Origin: Tannerellaceae bacterium
GTDB taxonomy: Bacteria; Bacteroidota; Bacteroidia; Bacteroidales; Tannerellaceae
Length of the DNA: 9,896 nucleotides
Direction: 5' to 3'
Assembly (NCBI GenBank): GCA_031267205.1
Contig: JAIRZN010000014.1
Span: forward strand, 1 to 9,896
A program made the position numbers and the translations under genes. Below the pieces are notes generated by a model. It was not told where the DNA came from, made no database searches, and saw nothing but the letters and a program-made list of their open reading frames with translations. The number at the start of each line of letters is the position of its first letter. The stretch's first letter is position 1. This document shows, in pieces, positions 1-7,160 of this stretch.

Positions 1-2
1 TT

Positions 3-18
3 AGCGTATGCTTACGCT
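3..18 (-). terminator. Hairpin just after the stop of the AlbA_2 gene (possible terminator)
   Basis: The six-base arms AGCGTA and TACGCT (3-8 and 13-18) are perfect inverted repeats around a four-base loop, starting one base after the stop codon of the AlbA_2 gene. This position fits an intrinsic terminator, but the T-tract that would confirm it lies beyond the window edge, so the call rests on the stem alone. Confidence 0.35.
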
Positions 19-1593
19 TTACAGTAATGTCTTTCCCTTTTCGGTAGTAAAATATTTCTGGAGGGGGCTTGACGGCTTTGTGGGAATACGCATGGCCAGA
101 AGTCCTTCTTCCAACAGAGGCCTGATGATGTTTTGACGGAAGCGTGTGCGGTTTGACTGTTTGACCATCTTCATCATGTCCTGTATAGGTAGCGGTTTAA
201 TGCAAGCTTCCAGGATGCTTTCCGCCTTGTCTACGTATGAGATGTCGATAGACGGACATGCTTCCGACAGGCGGGATGCATAGGTCCATTCCATCTTTGT
301 TTTTTCAGTAGGAAAAGAAGGTGTATAGAGCGGCGCCGCCGTAGCGGAAGAAAGCAGGTTGAGGTCATCAAGTCCTTCTTCGTTTCCATAAGATAGGGAA
401 AACACGAATTTTTCTGCATTCTGTATTTCCACTCCTATTTCATAGCTTTTGTCGTAAAAAGGAGCGTACTTTAGAATATTATTTTTACCCGAACCGAGAT
501 CATCAATCCATCCCATTTCCTGAAAGACTTTGCATATAAGAGGGTTTCTCCTCTGTATATCGAGGGAGGCGAATGTTTTATTTTCTTCACGGGAGGTATG
601 CATACCGTTTTCCGTAACCACTTTGTCTGAGAAGATGAGCAGCCGACAGGGGTATTTATGGGTGTATTCCCTGTGTACAAGTATATTGGTAATGATTTCG
701 CAAAACAGTTTGTCACGTACGTTAACCGACATTGCTTGCTTGTTCAGAACCCTTTTAGGCAGGTTGCGATGTACGAATTTCATAAGACGGGTATATGCGT
801 CCGTAAGGTTTGAGAAGATAATATCCCTGTCGTCGTAGCGGCTTTCCGGGTAAGTGGAGGCGAGCTGATAGAATTTATCATAACTTATTTTCCGGTAAAT
901 AGCATCCGTGCGGTATGTGACGGGGCAGTAGTTCTGTATCGTTTCCTCTTTTCCGAACAGAAGGACGGCGGCAAGCACAAACCCCTCTTTACTGCTTATC
1001 GGGTCTTTGCGCCAAAATCCATTTGTGTGCAATAGTTCCTCGTTGGTAAGGCTTAGCCAGGGATGAGAGGGATTGTGGGCTGCAATGCGTTCGCGCATTA
1101 GACGAAAAGCCATTTCGTCTAATTCCGACATCCTAAGGAATGGGCAGACGATATTCTCCGATGATTCGTTGCGTTTTCTCAGGTAAAGGTTTTCAACCAG
1201 ATTGTAACTGTACGTAATATCGCATACTTCGCAGCCCATCCTGTCGTACACTTTGTTTTTGTAACGGTGGACTTCGCCGCTTTTGGGAACGGATATATAG
1301 AATAATTTTTTCCCTCCGACGTCTACTATATCCGGTACAATTGTACAGACAGGCGAAAATTCTTCCTCCATGGCGTTGGCAAACTTTTTAAGCATATTGT
1401 CGATAAAGAGCTCCGCCACGCCAACGATTTTTCCGAAGTCATGAACTCCTACAACTACGCAGCCTCCTTCTTTATTAAGAAAAGAACAAACGGACTGGAA
1501 CACTGAATCGGTTAATTCAGTAGTGCATTTACTAAAATCAACAAAGGGGCTTTCACCTCTACTAATAATTTGTTTTAATTCCTTCACATCCAT
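19..1593 (-). CDS. AlbA_2 (Schlafen-like) domain, ATP-binding regulator-like protein
   Basis: This is a 524-residue member of the family often annotated as 'ATP-binding protein' or 'putative DNA-binding/transcriptional regulator'. Residues 1-140 form an AlbA_2/Schlafen core: an acidic start (E14, D19-F20), then FLNKEGGCVVVGVHDFGKIVGV at 38-59 in three short pieces matching the family pattern 'aFaNt-GG-vvGV-d-G-vvGv'. Residues ~290-400 match the HATPase_c_4 region, with EIITNILVHREY at 299-310, RRNP at 348-351 and a GSG turn at 367-369. Residues ~455-524 form a winged helix with the usual ending RPLLEEGLL, IPTKP and LQKYFTTEKG. It has no helicase motifs, despite the RecG-like names this family sometimes carries. 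The start is ATG, with an AAGG stretch about nine bases upstream. Length is normal for the family. The target and function are unknown; related proteins have been proposed as regulators. It stands alone, 143 bases after the helicase gene. Confidence 0.85.
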   Translation of the reverse strand: MDVKELKQIISRGESPFVDFSKCTTELTDSVFQSVCSFLNKEGGCVVVGVHDFGKIVGVAELFIDNMLKKFANAMEEEFSPVCTIVPDIVDVGGKKLFYISVPKSGEVHRYKNKVYDRMGCEVCDITYSYNLVENLYLRKRNESSENIVCPFLRMSELDEMAFRLMRERIAAHNPSHPWLSLTNEELLHTNGFWRKDPISSKEGFVLAAVLLFGKEETIQNYCPVTYRTDAIYRKISYDKFYQLASTYPESRYDDRDIIFSNLTDAYTRLMKFVHRNLPKRVLNKQAMSVNVRDKLFCEIITNILVHREYTHKYPCRLLIFSDKVVTENGMHTSREENKTFASLDIQRRNPLICKVFQEMGWIDDLGSGKNNILKYAPFYDKSYEIGVEIQNAEKFVFSLSYGNEEGLDDLNLLSSATAAPLYTPSFPTEKTKMEWTYASRLSEACPSIDISYVDKAESILEACIKPLPIQDMMKMVKQSNRTRFRQNIIRPLLEEGLLAMRIPTKPSSPLQKYFTTEKGKTLL

Positions 1594-1668
1594 AACAATA
1601 ATCCTTCTGAATCCACTTTATGTCGGGTTCTCGCAACCGAAACAATATTTTGTTAAGAGATTAGCGCT

Positions 1669-1676
1669 TAAAGGTA
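1669..1676 (-). promoter_or_regulatory. Possible -7 promoter element for the AlbA_2 gene
   Basis: Read on the minus strand this is TACCTTTA, one mismatch from the Bacteroidetes -7 element TAnnTTTG. It lies about 75 bases upstream of the ATG at 1593. I see no TTTG-like -33 element at 17-21 bases, so the call is weak. Confidence 0.3.
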
Positions 1677-1688
1677 CAAAGATTTTTC

Positions 1689-1718
1689 AAAAAACATGCG
1701 TCAACGAAAAAACGTGAC
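1689..1718 (-). terminator. Candidate terminator after the DEAD-box helicase gene
   Basis: On the minus strand, about 20 bases past the helicase stop, GTCACG (1713-1718) can pair with CGTTGAC (1700-1706) with one bulged T across a six-T loop. A second run of six T follows at 1689-1694, after a five-base gap. The imperfect stem and gap make it a weak intrinsic terminator, but it is the best candidate in the 143-base gap between the two genes. Confidence 0.3.
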
Positions 1719-1736
1719 CTATAGTGCCTTTCTCTG

Positions 1737-3494
1737 TTACTTGGTTTTTTTGCGCCAGGGCTTGTCTTTATTTCCATCACGTTTGTCGAAACGGTCATAG
1801 AAATGGACATTTGGTGCGCTATGTTCGTGTTTGTTCCTGCGGTTTATCTTTTCGCTTTTTTCGCCCTTTTTGCCCTGCGCCGGTTCTACCGATATACGGC
1901 GTCCTTCCACTTCAAAACCGTTCATCCGGTTCATCACGCGCGTTGCTTCCTTTTCATCCACCTCAAAGAAGGAAAAACTGTCACGCAGGTCGATCTTACC
2001 AATACGCACTTTGCCCGGTACGCATTTGTTGACCAATTCGATTAGCTGGTTAGGATACAATCCGTCCGTCTTGCCGAAATTAATGAAGAATCGGAAGAAA
2101 CCGGCATCCGGCGTTCGTGAATTATTACGTTCACCCGTTGTCCGCTTGACTTTTTCCGTGTATTCGTCGGCCGAGTGTATTTCTCCGGCTTCTTTATAGT
2201 AGTCAATCATGCGGTTAAATTCGAGGGATACCATGCGCTTGATAATGTCTTCCTTGTCCAACCATTCCAACTTGCGGAAGATGGATGGCATGAGAGCGGC
2301 TATCTCCTCTTCGTCAACCTTCACTTTTTCTACCTGGTCAATCAGGTTAAGGATTTGTTTTTCGCATATATCTTTACCGGCAGGTATTTCTTCTTTTTCA
2401 AATTTTTTATTGATAGAGCGTTCTATATCCCGGATCTTGCCTTTTTCTTTTACGTGGCATATAGAGATTGAGATTCCGGTTTTTCCGGCGCGTCCGGTGC
2501 GTCCGCTACGGTGGGTGTATGATTCCGTATCGTCGGGCAGGCCATAATTAATAACGTGTGTCAGATCGTCTACATCCAAGCCGCGGGCAGCCACGTCGGT
2601 GGCAACCAGCAGTTGCAGGTTTTTGATACGGAATTTCTGCATAACGTAATCGCGTTGGCTCTGTCCGAGTTCTCCGTGCAGTGAATCGGCGTTATAGCCG
2701 TCCTGTATCAGTTTGTCGGCTATCTCTTGCGTTTCCTTACGTGTACGGCAGAAGATAATGCCGTAGATGTTGGGGTAGTAATCGGCAATACGTTTAAGCG
2801 CCAGGTATTTGTCTTGCGCCCTGACCATGTAATATATATGGCGTATGTTTTTGTTACCCTCGTTCTTTTTCCCAATGATAATTTCTTTCGGGTCTTTCAT
2901 ATACTTGCGTGTGATGACCGCTATTTCCTGCGGCATGGTAGCCGAAAAGAGCAGCATATTGCGCGAGGAAGGGATTTCTGCGAGGATGGCGTTGATGCTG
3001 TCGGAAAAACCCATATTGAGCATCTCGTCGGCTTCATCGAGGATGACGTTTTTTACAAGTCCGAGATCTACCGTTTTGCGATTCATGAGGTCTAATAAGC
3101 GTCCCGGTGTAGCTACCACTACATGTACGCCTCGTTTTAGCGTTTTTATCTGGCTTTCTATGCTTGATCCTCCGTATACAGGCAGTATCTTCAGTTGCTC
3201 CATGTATTTGGAGTAGTCGTTTAAGTCATCGGCAATCTGTAAACAAAGCTCGCGGGTGGGACAAAGGATAAGGGTTTGCGGCTGGGCTATGGATACGTCT
3301 GTTTTTTGCAGGACAGGAAGCCCAAAAGCTGCCGTTTTTCCCGTACCTGTCTGCGCAAGGGCTATTACGTCGTTGTCTTCGCCTAACAGTAAAGGGATCA
3401 CTTCCTCCTGTACCGGCATGGGTGATTCAAAACCCATTTCCCGGATTGCTTTGATAATCGGCAAGGCAACCCCTAATTCTTCAAATGTTTTCAA
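1737..3494 (-). CDS. DEAD-box ATP-dependent RNA helicase with DbpA-type RNA-binding domain
   Basis: A 585-residue cytoplasmic RNA helicase that should unwind RNA duplexes using ATP, probably in ribosome assembly or mRNA handling. All core motifs are visible: F4 and Q29 of the Q motif, AQTGTGKT (47-54, Walker A), PTREL (79-83), TPGR (129-132), DEAD (153-156), SAT (184-186), IIFCRTR (246-252), ATDVAARGLD (298-307) and HRSGRTGRAG (328-337). Residues ~463-537 fit a DbpA RNA-binding domain, followed by a Lys/Arg-rich tail of about 45 residues. The start is TTG at 3492-3494: there is no in-frame ATG just upstream, the next methionine (residue 20) would remove F4 of the Q motif, and Bacteroides homologues, as I recall, begin at this point with MKTFEELGV. 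It has its own promoter at 3529-3557. By family this is a CsdA/DeaD/DbpA-like helicase; the exact paralogue cannot be fixed from sequence alone. Confidence 0.95.
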   Translation of the reverse strand: MKTFEELGVALPIIKAIREMGFESPMPVQEEVIPLLLGEDNDVIALAQTGTGKTAAFGLPVLQKTDVSIAQPQTLILCPTRELCLQIADDLNDYSKYMEQLKILPVYGGSSIESQIKTLKRGVHVVVATPGRLLDLMNRKTVDLGLVKNVILDEADEMLNMGFSDSINAILAEIPSSRNMLLFSATMPQEIAVITRKYMKDPKEIIIGKKNEGNKNIRHIYYMVRAQDKYLALKRIADYYPNIYGIIFCRTRKETQEIADKLIQDGYNADSLHGELGQSQRDYVMQKFRIKNLQLLVATDVAARGLDVDDLTHVINYGLPDDTESYTHRSGRTGRAGKTGISISICHVKEKGKIRDIERSINKKFEKEEIPAGKDICEKQILNLIDQVEKVKVDEEEIAALMPSIFRKLEWLDKEDIIKRMVSLEFNRMIDYYKEAGEIHSADEYTEKVKRTTGERNNSRTPDAGFFRFFINFGKTDGLYPNQLIELVNKCVPGKVRIGKIDLRDSFSFFEVDEKEATRVMNRMNGFEVEGRRISVEPAQGKKGEKSEKINRRNKHEHSAPNVHFYDRFDKRDGNKDKPWRKKTK

Positions 3495-3528
3495 TGTAGT
3501 TTGTATATGTGTAAAATATTTTGAGGCG

Positions 3529-3557
3529 CAAAGGTAGGTAATTTATTCGGGATCAAT
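3529..3557 (-). promoter_or_regulatory. Bacteroidetes-type promoter for the DEAD-box helicase
   Basis: On the minus strand a perfect -7 element TACCTTTG (3529-3536) is preceded, with a 17-base spacer, by ATTG (3554-3557), a near match to the -33 TTTG. The predicted transcription start is near 3522, giving a leader of roughly 28 bases before the TTG start. The -33 element touches the stop codon of the upstream phosphatase gene, so the helicase seems to be expressed separately. Confidence 0.6.
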
Positions 3558-4607
3558 TTAGAAAAGTAATATATCTTTTAATTTTTCACGTTGTTTGTCC
3601 GTTAATTGCATTTCTTTGTCGAGGTATTGGGGTATTGAACCGTATTCCTTTTTAATTTTCCGGAATACTACATCGAGGAATGTTTCGTCGGCCGAAAGAA
3701 TAACTGTAAGCGCTTCTTGGATGTCGGTATCCATACCTTTAACCAAATCGGCATAGCGCCGGATGTCAAGATAGTCGTTTGTCGCCATGTAATCCCTGAA
3801 GATGGTTTCTTCGGGCACGTCCAGGGCGGCAAGCAACAGGGCGGCAAGGATGCCGGAACGGTCTTTGCCCATAGAACAGTTAAAGAGGATAGGGTAGTTG
3901 TCTTCGTCCAGAAAGAGGTTGAGGGCTTTGGCGAATGCCTGTCTGCTTGCCGTGAGATACTGAAGGTACAGATCCTGCATGAAGAGCGAGCCGTCGCCTT
4001 TACGCACCTTACCTTCCATGATGCGGCTGAAGATATCGTTTGTATCCGAAGTAACGGGTAAGTTAATCACTTTGGCTTTAGGATAATTTACCGGCATGTC
4101 CCTAACTTCCTGTTCAGAGCGAAGATCGATGATTGTTTTGATCTTTAGCCTGTCCAATCGCGACATGTCCCTGTCGCTCATCCGGCTTATCGCCCCCGAA
4201 CGGAACACCTTGCCCCAGCGGGTGGATCTCCCCCGGAAAGAAATATAACCTCCCATATCGCGGAAGTTCTGTACACTGTCCATGGTCAGCAGGCGCGAGG
4301 CTACGATTTGCTCATACGTGTTGTCGAACGAAAGACTGAAGTACTTACGCGAGATATTGTCGTTTGTGATATACGTCATCACTCCTTCGCGAATGTCGGC
4401 ATAGCCGGCGGGCAGGGATTGAAGCATGTCGGGATTGTCGGACACAACGAGCCTCATCTGTCCGTTCATTTGCGGAGTTGTCTCCCATTTGATAATATAG
4501 TTGCCTATCCCGTCGCGCTGGCATAACGAATAAATCTCAGGCGTCTGGGAGGCACACCCGGTCAGGGAAAAAATAACTGTTGATATGGCACATACCTTTG
4601 TAATCAT
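3558..4607 (-). CDS. Lipoprotein tyrosine/dual-specificity phosphatase (C-X5-R family)
   Basis: A 349-residue protein of the Y_phosphatase3 type. An N-terminal hydrophobic stretch (about 3-16) runs into a lipobox LTGC with Cys18, so it is predicted to be exported and lipid-anchored. Residues ~25-105 look like a small domain ahead of the catalytic part. The catalytic domain begins at NFRDMGGY (114-121), typical of this family, continues through VFRSGAISRMS and IIDLRSEQE (159-167), and carries the phosphatase loop FNCSMGKDRSG (242-252). In that loop Cys244 is the expected nucleophile and Arg250 the phosphate-binding residue; Asp249 follows the GKDR variant common in this family. The usual first residue His of HCxxGKDR is Asn here. 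Substrates could be phosphoproteins, phosphoinositides or sugar phosphates; the sequence does not decide. It follows the sugar operon by 75 bases and has a possible promoter of its own, so co-function is only an inference. Confidence 0.9.
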   Translation of the reverse strand: MITKVCAISTVIFSLTGCASQTPEIYSLCQRDGIGNYIIKWETTPQMNGQMRLVVSDNPDMLQSLPAGYADIREGVMTYITNDNISRKYFSLSFDNTYEQIVASRLLTMDSVQNFRDMGGYISFRGRSTRWGKVFRSGAISRMSDRDMSRLDRLKIKTIIDLRSEQEVRDMPVNYPKAKVINLPVTSDTNDIFSRIMEGKVRKGDGSLFMQDLYLQYLTASRQAFAKALNLFLDEDNYPILFNCSMGKDRSGILAALLLAALDVPEETIFRDYMATNDYLDIRRYADLVKGMDTDIQEALTVILSADETFLDVVFRKIKKEYGSIPQYLDKEMQLTDKQREKLKDILLF

Positions 4608-4630
4608 AGCGTATTTACTGAGAAGCAGGA

Positions 4631-4638
4631 CAAAACTA
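4631..4638 (-). promoter_or_regulatory. Possible -7 promoter element for the phosphatase gene
   Basis: The minus strand reads TAGTTTTG, a full match to TAnnTTTG, 23 bases upstream of the phosphatase ATG. No clear TTTG -33 element is seen at the expected distance. The element lies inside a loop between the five-base inverted arms CAGGA (4626-4630) and TCCTG (4645-4649), which could form an operator or simply be chance. Confidence 0.4.
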
Positions 4639-4682
4639 ATGCAATCCTGTGTCTATTGTCCTATTGTTATTGTTAATGATAT

Positions 4683-5612
4683 TTAAGACTGAAGTTCGTA
4701 TGAATCGGCAAAATCCTTGGGTATATAGTTCGTGTTACTCAGACAGGATGCTATGGCAAGGTCTATACCGCAATGGATAATCTTAGCCCATACTTCCTCG
4801 CGGATTGCAGACAGATTGGCGCTACCTATCCCGTATTTCAGCAATCCGTAAATGATGCCGGCATTGAAGTTATCGCCTGCGCCGATGGTACTTACGGGGG
4901 TGATAGAGGGTACTTTGAATCCGGAGGACAGGGTGTCGGAGAATAGCGCGACCTCGCCCGCTCCCTGCGTCCCTATGAAGCGGGGACAGTAGAATCTGAT
5001 GTGCTCATTGTAAATGCGCTCCATATCGCGGATCCCGTACAGGTTAAAAAAGTCTTCATCCGAACCGCGTATGATGTCGGCATACTCGAAATTCTCAATA
5101 ATCGTTGGCCGCAGCTTGACGACTTCATGAGCGTGGGCGCTGCGGAAGTTGAGGTCGTAATAAATAATCGCTTTTCGTTCGCGAGCGTACTTGAGCAGTT
5201 CCTGTATCTGCTCCCTAAGCGCAGGGTTGAGCGCATAATAGGATCCGAAAATAAAAATATCGTCTTCTTCTATCTTTGGTAAGGGAACTTCCAGCCGCTG
5301 GTTGGGATAGTCTTTGTAAAAAATATATCCGGCGTCGTTATTCTCGTCCAGGAATGCCAGGGATACGGGGCTTTTCCCGTCCGGGAAACGGTCGACATAG
5401 CTGGTGGGTATGTTGTTCTCTTCCATAAAGCGGCGTATGATTTCGCCTACCTTGTCATTGCCTAATTCGCTGATAAAAACCAACGGGACGCCGAGCCTAC
5501 CCAAAGAAACGAACCCGTTGAACACGGAACCTCCCGGCATGGCTATTTGTGGTTGGTCGTTCTTAAACAAAATATCCAGAATGGTTTCGCCTACTCCTAT
5601 GACTTTTCTCAT
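4683..5612 (-). CDS. PfkB-family carbohydrate kinase
   Basis: A 309-residue ribokinase/PfkB-fold cytoplasmic kinase, expected to transfer a phosphate from ATP to a sugar or sugar phosphate. The N-terminal PfkB signature is present around GGSVFNGFVSLGRLG (27-41) and ELGNDKVG (49-56). DLNFR (153-157) and RGSDEDF (182-188) are typical middle motifs. The C-terminal signature STIGAGDNFNAG (241-252) contains the anion hole and the catalytic base Asp247; Asn248 replaces the more common Thr. Length is normal for the family. The start ATG is supported by an AGGAG Shine-Dalgarno sequence six bases upstream, which lies in the end of the preceding SIS gene; the gap is only 3 bases, so the two are co-transcribed and probably translationally coupled. 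The substrate cannot be read from sequence. The operon context suggests the product of, or a substrate for, the neighbouring phosphosugar isomerase. Confidence 0.92.
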   Translation of the reverse strand: MRKVIGVGETILDILFKNDQPQIAMPGGSVFNGFVSLGRLGVPLVFISELGNDKVGEIIRRFMEENNIPTSYVDRFPDGKSPVSLAFLDENNDAGYIFYKDYPNQRLEVPLPKIEEDDIFIFGSYYALNPALREQIQELLKYARERKAIIYYDLNFRSAHAHEVVKLRPTIIENFEYADIIRGSDEDFFNLYGIRDMERIYNEHIRFYCPRFIGTQGAGEVALFSDTLSSGFKVPSITPVSTIGAGDNFNAGIIYGLLKYGIGSANLSAIREEVWAKIIHCGIDLAIASCLSNTNYIPKDFADSYELQS

Positions 5613-5615
5613 GAC

Positions 5616-6245
5616 TTACTCCTGTTCCTTACTCTGTTCCCGGCTTTTTGAACCAAGGTAGCCACCGTGGTGGCGCCGTGCATAATCCTTACAACCGAAT
5701 TGTATTTGTTTCATTGTGTTTACAACCAGGATGTCGCCGATAACCGTCATTACGGTCGTGGAAGTGGTCGGCGTCAGCCCCAGTATGCAAACTTCTTTGG
5801 GCGCTCCCGTAAGCAGGCATACAGTCGCTTCTTTTGCCATATCGCTGTCAGGGTTGCCTGTTATGACAATAAACTTCATATCGGGAACAAGTCCGCGCGT
5901 CAGGCTTATAAGTTCGAGCAGTTCCCGCGTCTTGCCCGAATTGGAGACTAAAAGCATGATGTCGTTATCGCGGACGATGCCCAGGTCGCCATGTTGCGCT
6001 TCGCTTGGGTGCAGAAAAGAAGCCGGCGTCCCGGTCGAGCTGAACGTAGTCGCCATATTCATGGCAATCTGTCCGGCTTTTCCCATGCCGCTTGTGACCA
6101 GTTTGCCGGCTCTTTTATGTACATATTCGATAATCAGCTCAACCGCCCTCTCGTATTCGCGGCTGACCGGAATACGCATTACCGCTTCCGATTCCTGCCT
6201 GAGTATCTCTTTTATATCGTCAATGATCATTACCGCACAACGCAT
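5616..6245 (-). CDS. SIS-domain phosphosugar isomerase, KdsD/arabinose-5-phosphate isomerase-like, no CBS domains
   Basis: A 209-residue cytoplasmic aldose-ketose isomerase whose single SIS domain follows the KdsD/KpsF/GutQ pattern: GMGKAG (53-58), STGTPASFLHPSEAQHGDLG (70-89), SNSGKT (101-106), KEVCILGLTPTTSTT (150-164) and YARRHHGGYLG (188-198). By alignment from memory with E. coli KdsD, the residues tied to activity there (Lys59, Glu111, Glu152, His193) correspond to Lys56, Glu108, Glu151 and His192. KdsD interconverts ribulose-5-phosphate and arabinose-5-phosphate for Kdo synthesis. The tandem CBS domains of the ~325-residue E. coli enzymes are absent; as I recall, a SIS-only enzyme of this activity has been characterised from Bacteroides fragilis. 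The motif SNSGE is SNSGK here and HPGG is HHGG. The start could instead be the ATG at 6230 (residue 6); neither has a strong Shine-Dalgarno. It sits 8 bases after the TIM-barrel gene and 3 before the kinase gene. A different phosphosugar substrate remains possible. Confidence 0.88.
   Translation of the reverse strand: MRCAVMIIDDIKEILRQESEAVMRIPVSREYERAVELIIEYVHKRAGKLVTSGMGKAGQIAMNMATTFSSTGTPASFLHPSEAQHGDLGIVRDNDIMLLVSNSGKTRELLELISLTRGLVPDMKFIVITGNPDSDMAKEATVCLLTGAPKEVCILGLTPTTSTTVMTVIGDILVVNTMKQIQFGCKDYARRHHGGYLGSKSREQSKEQE
5619..5623 (-). promoter_or_regulatory. Shine-Dalgarno sequence for the PfkB kinase gene
   Basis: AGGAG on the minus strand, six bases before the kinase ATG and overlapping the last codons and stop of the SIS gene. 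Strong Shine-Dalgarno sequences are uncommon in Bacteroidetes; this one fixes the kinase start and suggests coupled translation. Confidence 0.55.
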
Positions 6246-6253
6246 TTACCGAC

Positions 6254-7105
6254 TTAGATGTAGTCGCAGATTGCTTTAAAGTAACCGATGGATTCGGCGA
6301 TGCCTATAAAGGGATCTTTCATATCTTTTTCGTATTCAAGGCTGCATGAGCCGGTGTAGTTCACTTCCCTAAGGGCTTTTACAAAGGCGGGAATGTCTAT
6401 CTTGCCGCGTCCCATCTCAATGCTGACTCCGGCCTTGGTCGAGTCGGTTACGTCTTTAATATGTACGTCGAATACGCGCGAATGATATTTTTGCAGGTCG
6501 GCCACCGGATCGCATCCGTTCCTAAGATCATGACCGATGTCAAGACACATGCCGATGCGCGGATCCAGGTCTTTCGTATGCTCCCATATATCGGTTGCGT
6601 CGGGGTAGGTCTCAATATCCGGGCCGTGAAGATGGATGGCATACTTGAAATCGTATTCTTTTACCAATTTGTCTACATAAGGAAGCAACTCGTAGTTAGG
6701 TACGCCGACGATAAGCTTGACGCCAACCTTCCGGGCGTATTCAAAGCCATGGTCTATATCGGCTTCGCTCCGCATGTAGATAGGCCCTACTGCATAACCC
6801 GTTACGCCGTAGGAGGCGCATTTTTCGTGAAAGGCCTTAATTTGTTCCTCCGTGCTGTCGAGGGGAAGGTGAAAGTCTTTTATGCATAGATACTTCACGT
6901 CCAAACGTTTCAGCGTCTTCAGTGTTGTCTCCAGATCAAAGTTTACGAACGTAAAACCGGCCATTCCGAGGAAGAAAGGGTTCGTTTTCTTAGTCGCTTT
7001 CTGTGTTACCGCGCCGGGCGACGCTCCGTTGTTGCAGGCTCCGACGCCGAGTAGCATAGCGCCGGCCAGACCTTGTTTAAAAAATGTTCTTCTGCTTGAT
7101 TTCAT
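6254..7105 (-). CDS. Tat-exported, lipid-anchored xylose-isomerase-like TIM-barrel protein
   Basis: A 283-residue member of the sugar phosphate isomerase/epimerase superfamily (AP_endonuc_2 fold). The N-terminus is a Tat signal, SRRTFFKQG at 4-12 with twin arginines Arg5-Arg6, then a hydrophobic stretch ending in a lipobox VGAC with Cys24, so the mature protein should sit in the periplasm tied to a membrane. Likely metal ligands are Asp189 in CLDIGH, His215 in VHIKD and Glu257 in SLEYE; the Asp-to-His spacing of 26 matches D-tagatose 3-epimerase as I remember it. Where the cytosolic epimerases carry a Glu ligand, this protein has IHLHGPD (157-163), a variant known in exported Bacteroidetes homologues. 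I chose ATG at 7105, because the reading frame can only be extended upstream to a TTG that would misplace the Tat signal. It is first in the operon. Because it acts outside the cytoplasm, its substrate is unlikely to be a sugar phosphate; isomerisation, epimerisation or lyase action on a free or keto sugar are possible. Confidence 0.88.
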   Translation of the reverse strand: MKSSRRTFFKQGLAGAMLLGVGACNNGASPGAVTQKATKKTNPFFLGMAGFTFVNFDLETTLKTLKRLDVKYLCIKDFHLPLDSTEEQIKAFHEKCASYGVTGYAVGPIYMRSEADIDHGFEYARKVGVKLIVGVPNYELLPYVDKLVKEYDFKYAIHLHGPDIETYPDATDIWEHTKDLDPRIGMCLDIGHDLRNGCDPVADLQKYHSRVFDVHIKDVTDSTKAGVSIEMGRGKIDIPAFVKALREVNYTGSCSLEYEKDMKDPFIGIAESIGYFKAICDYI

Positions 7106-7160
7106 GATAAACAAGAATTAAATATATTGTCTTAAAAGTTTAACTTATTCCGAAAAATAT

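Noticed and set aside
19..1593. Reading the AlbA_2 protein as a RecG-type DNA helicase
   Set aside because: No Walker A or DEAH helicase motifs are present; the RecG label comes only from a shared family name.
1641..1654. Near-palindrome AACAATATTTTGTT upstream of the AlbA_2 gene
   Set aside because: Only five pairing bases per side in AT-rich sequence; not distinguishable from chance.
5716..6279. A 187-codon plus-strand open frame across the SIS gene
   Set aside because: It is antisense to a conserved isomerase, is low-complexity Ser/Val-rich, and has no promoter or motif support.
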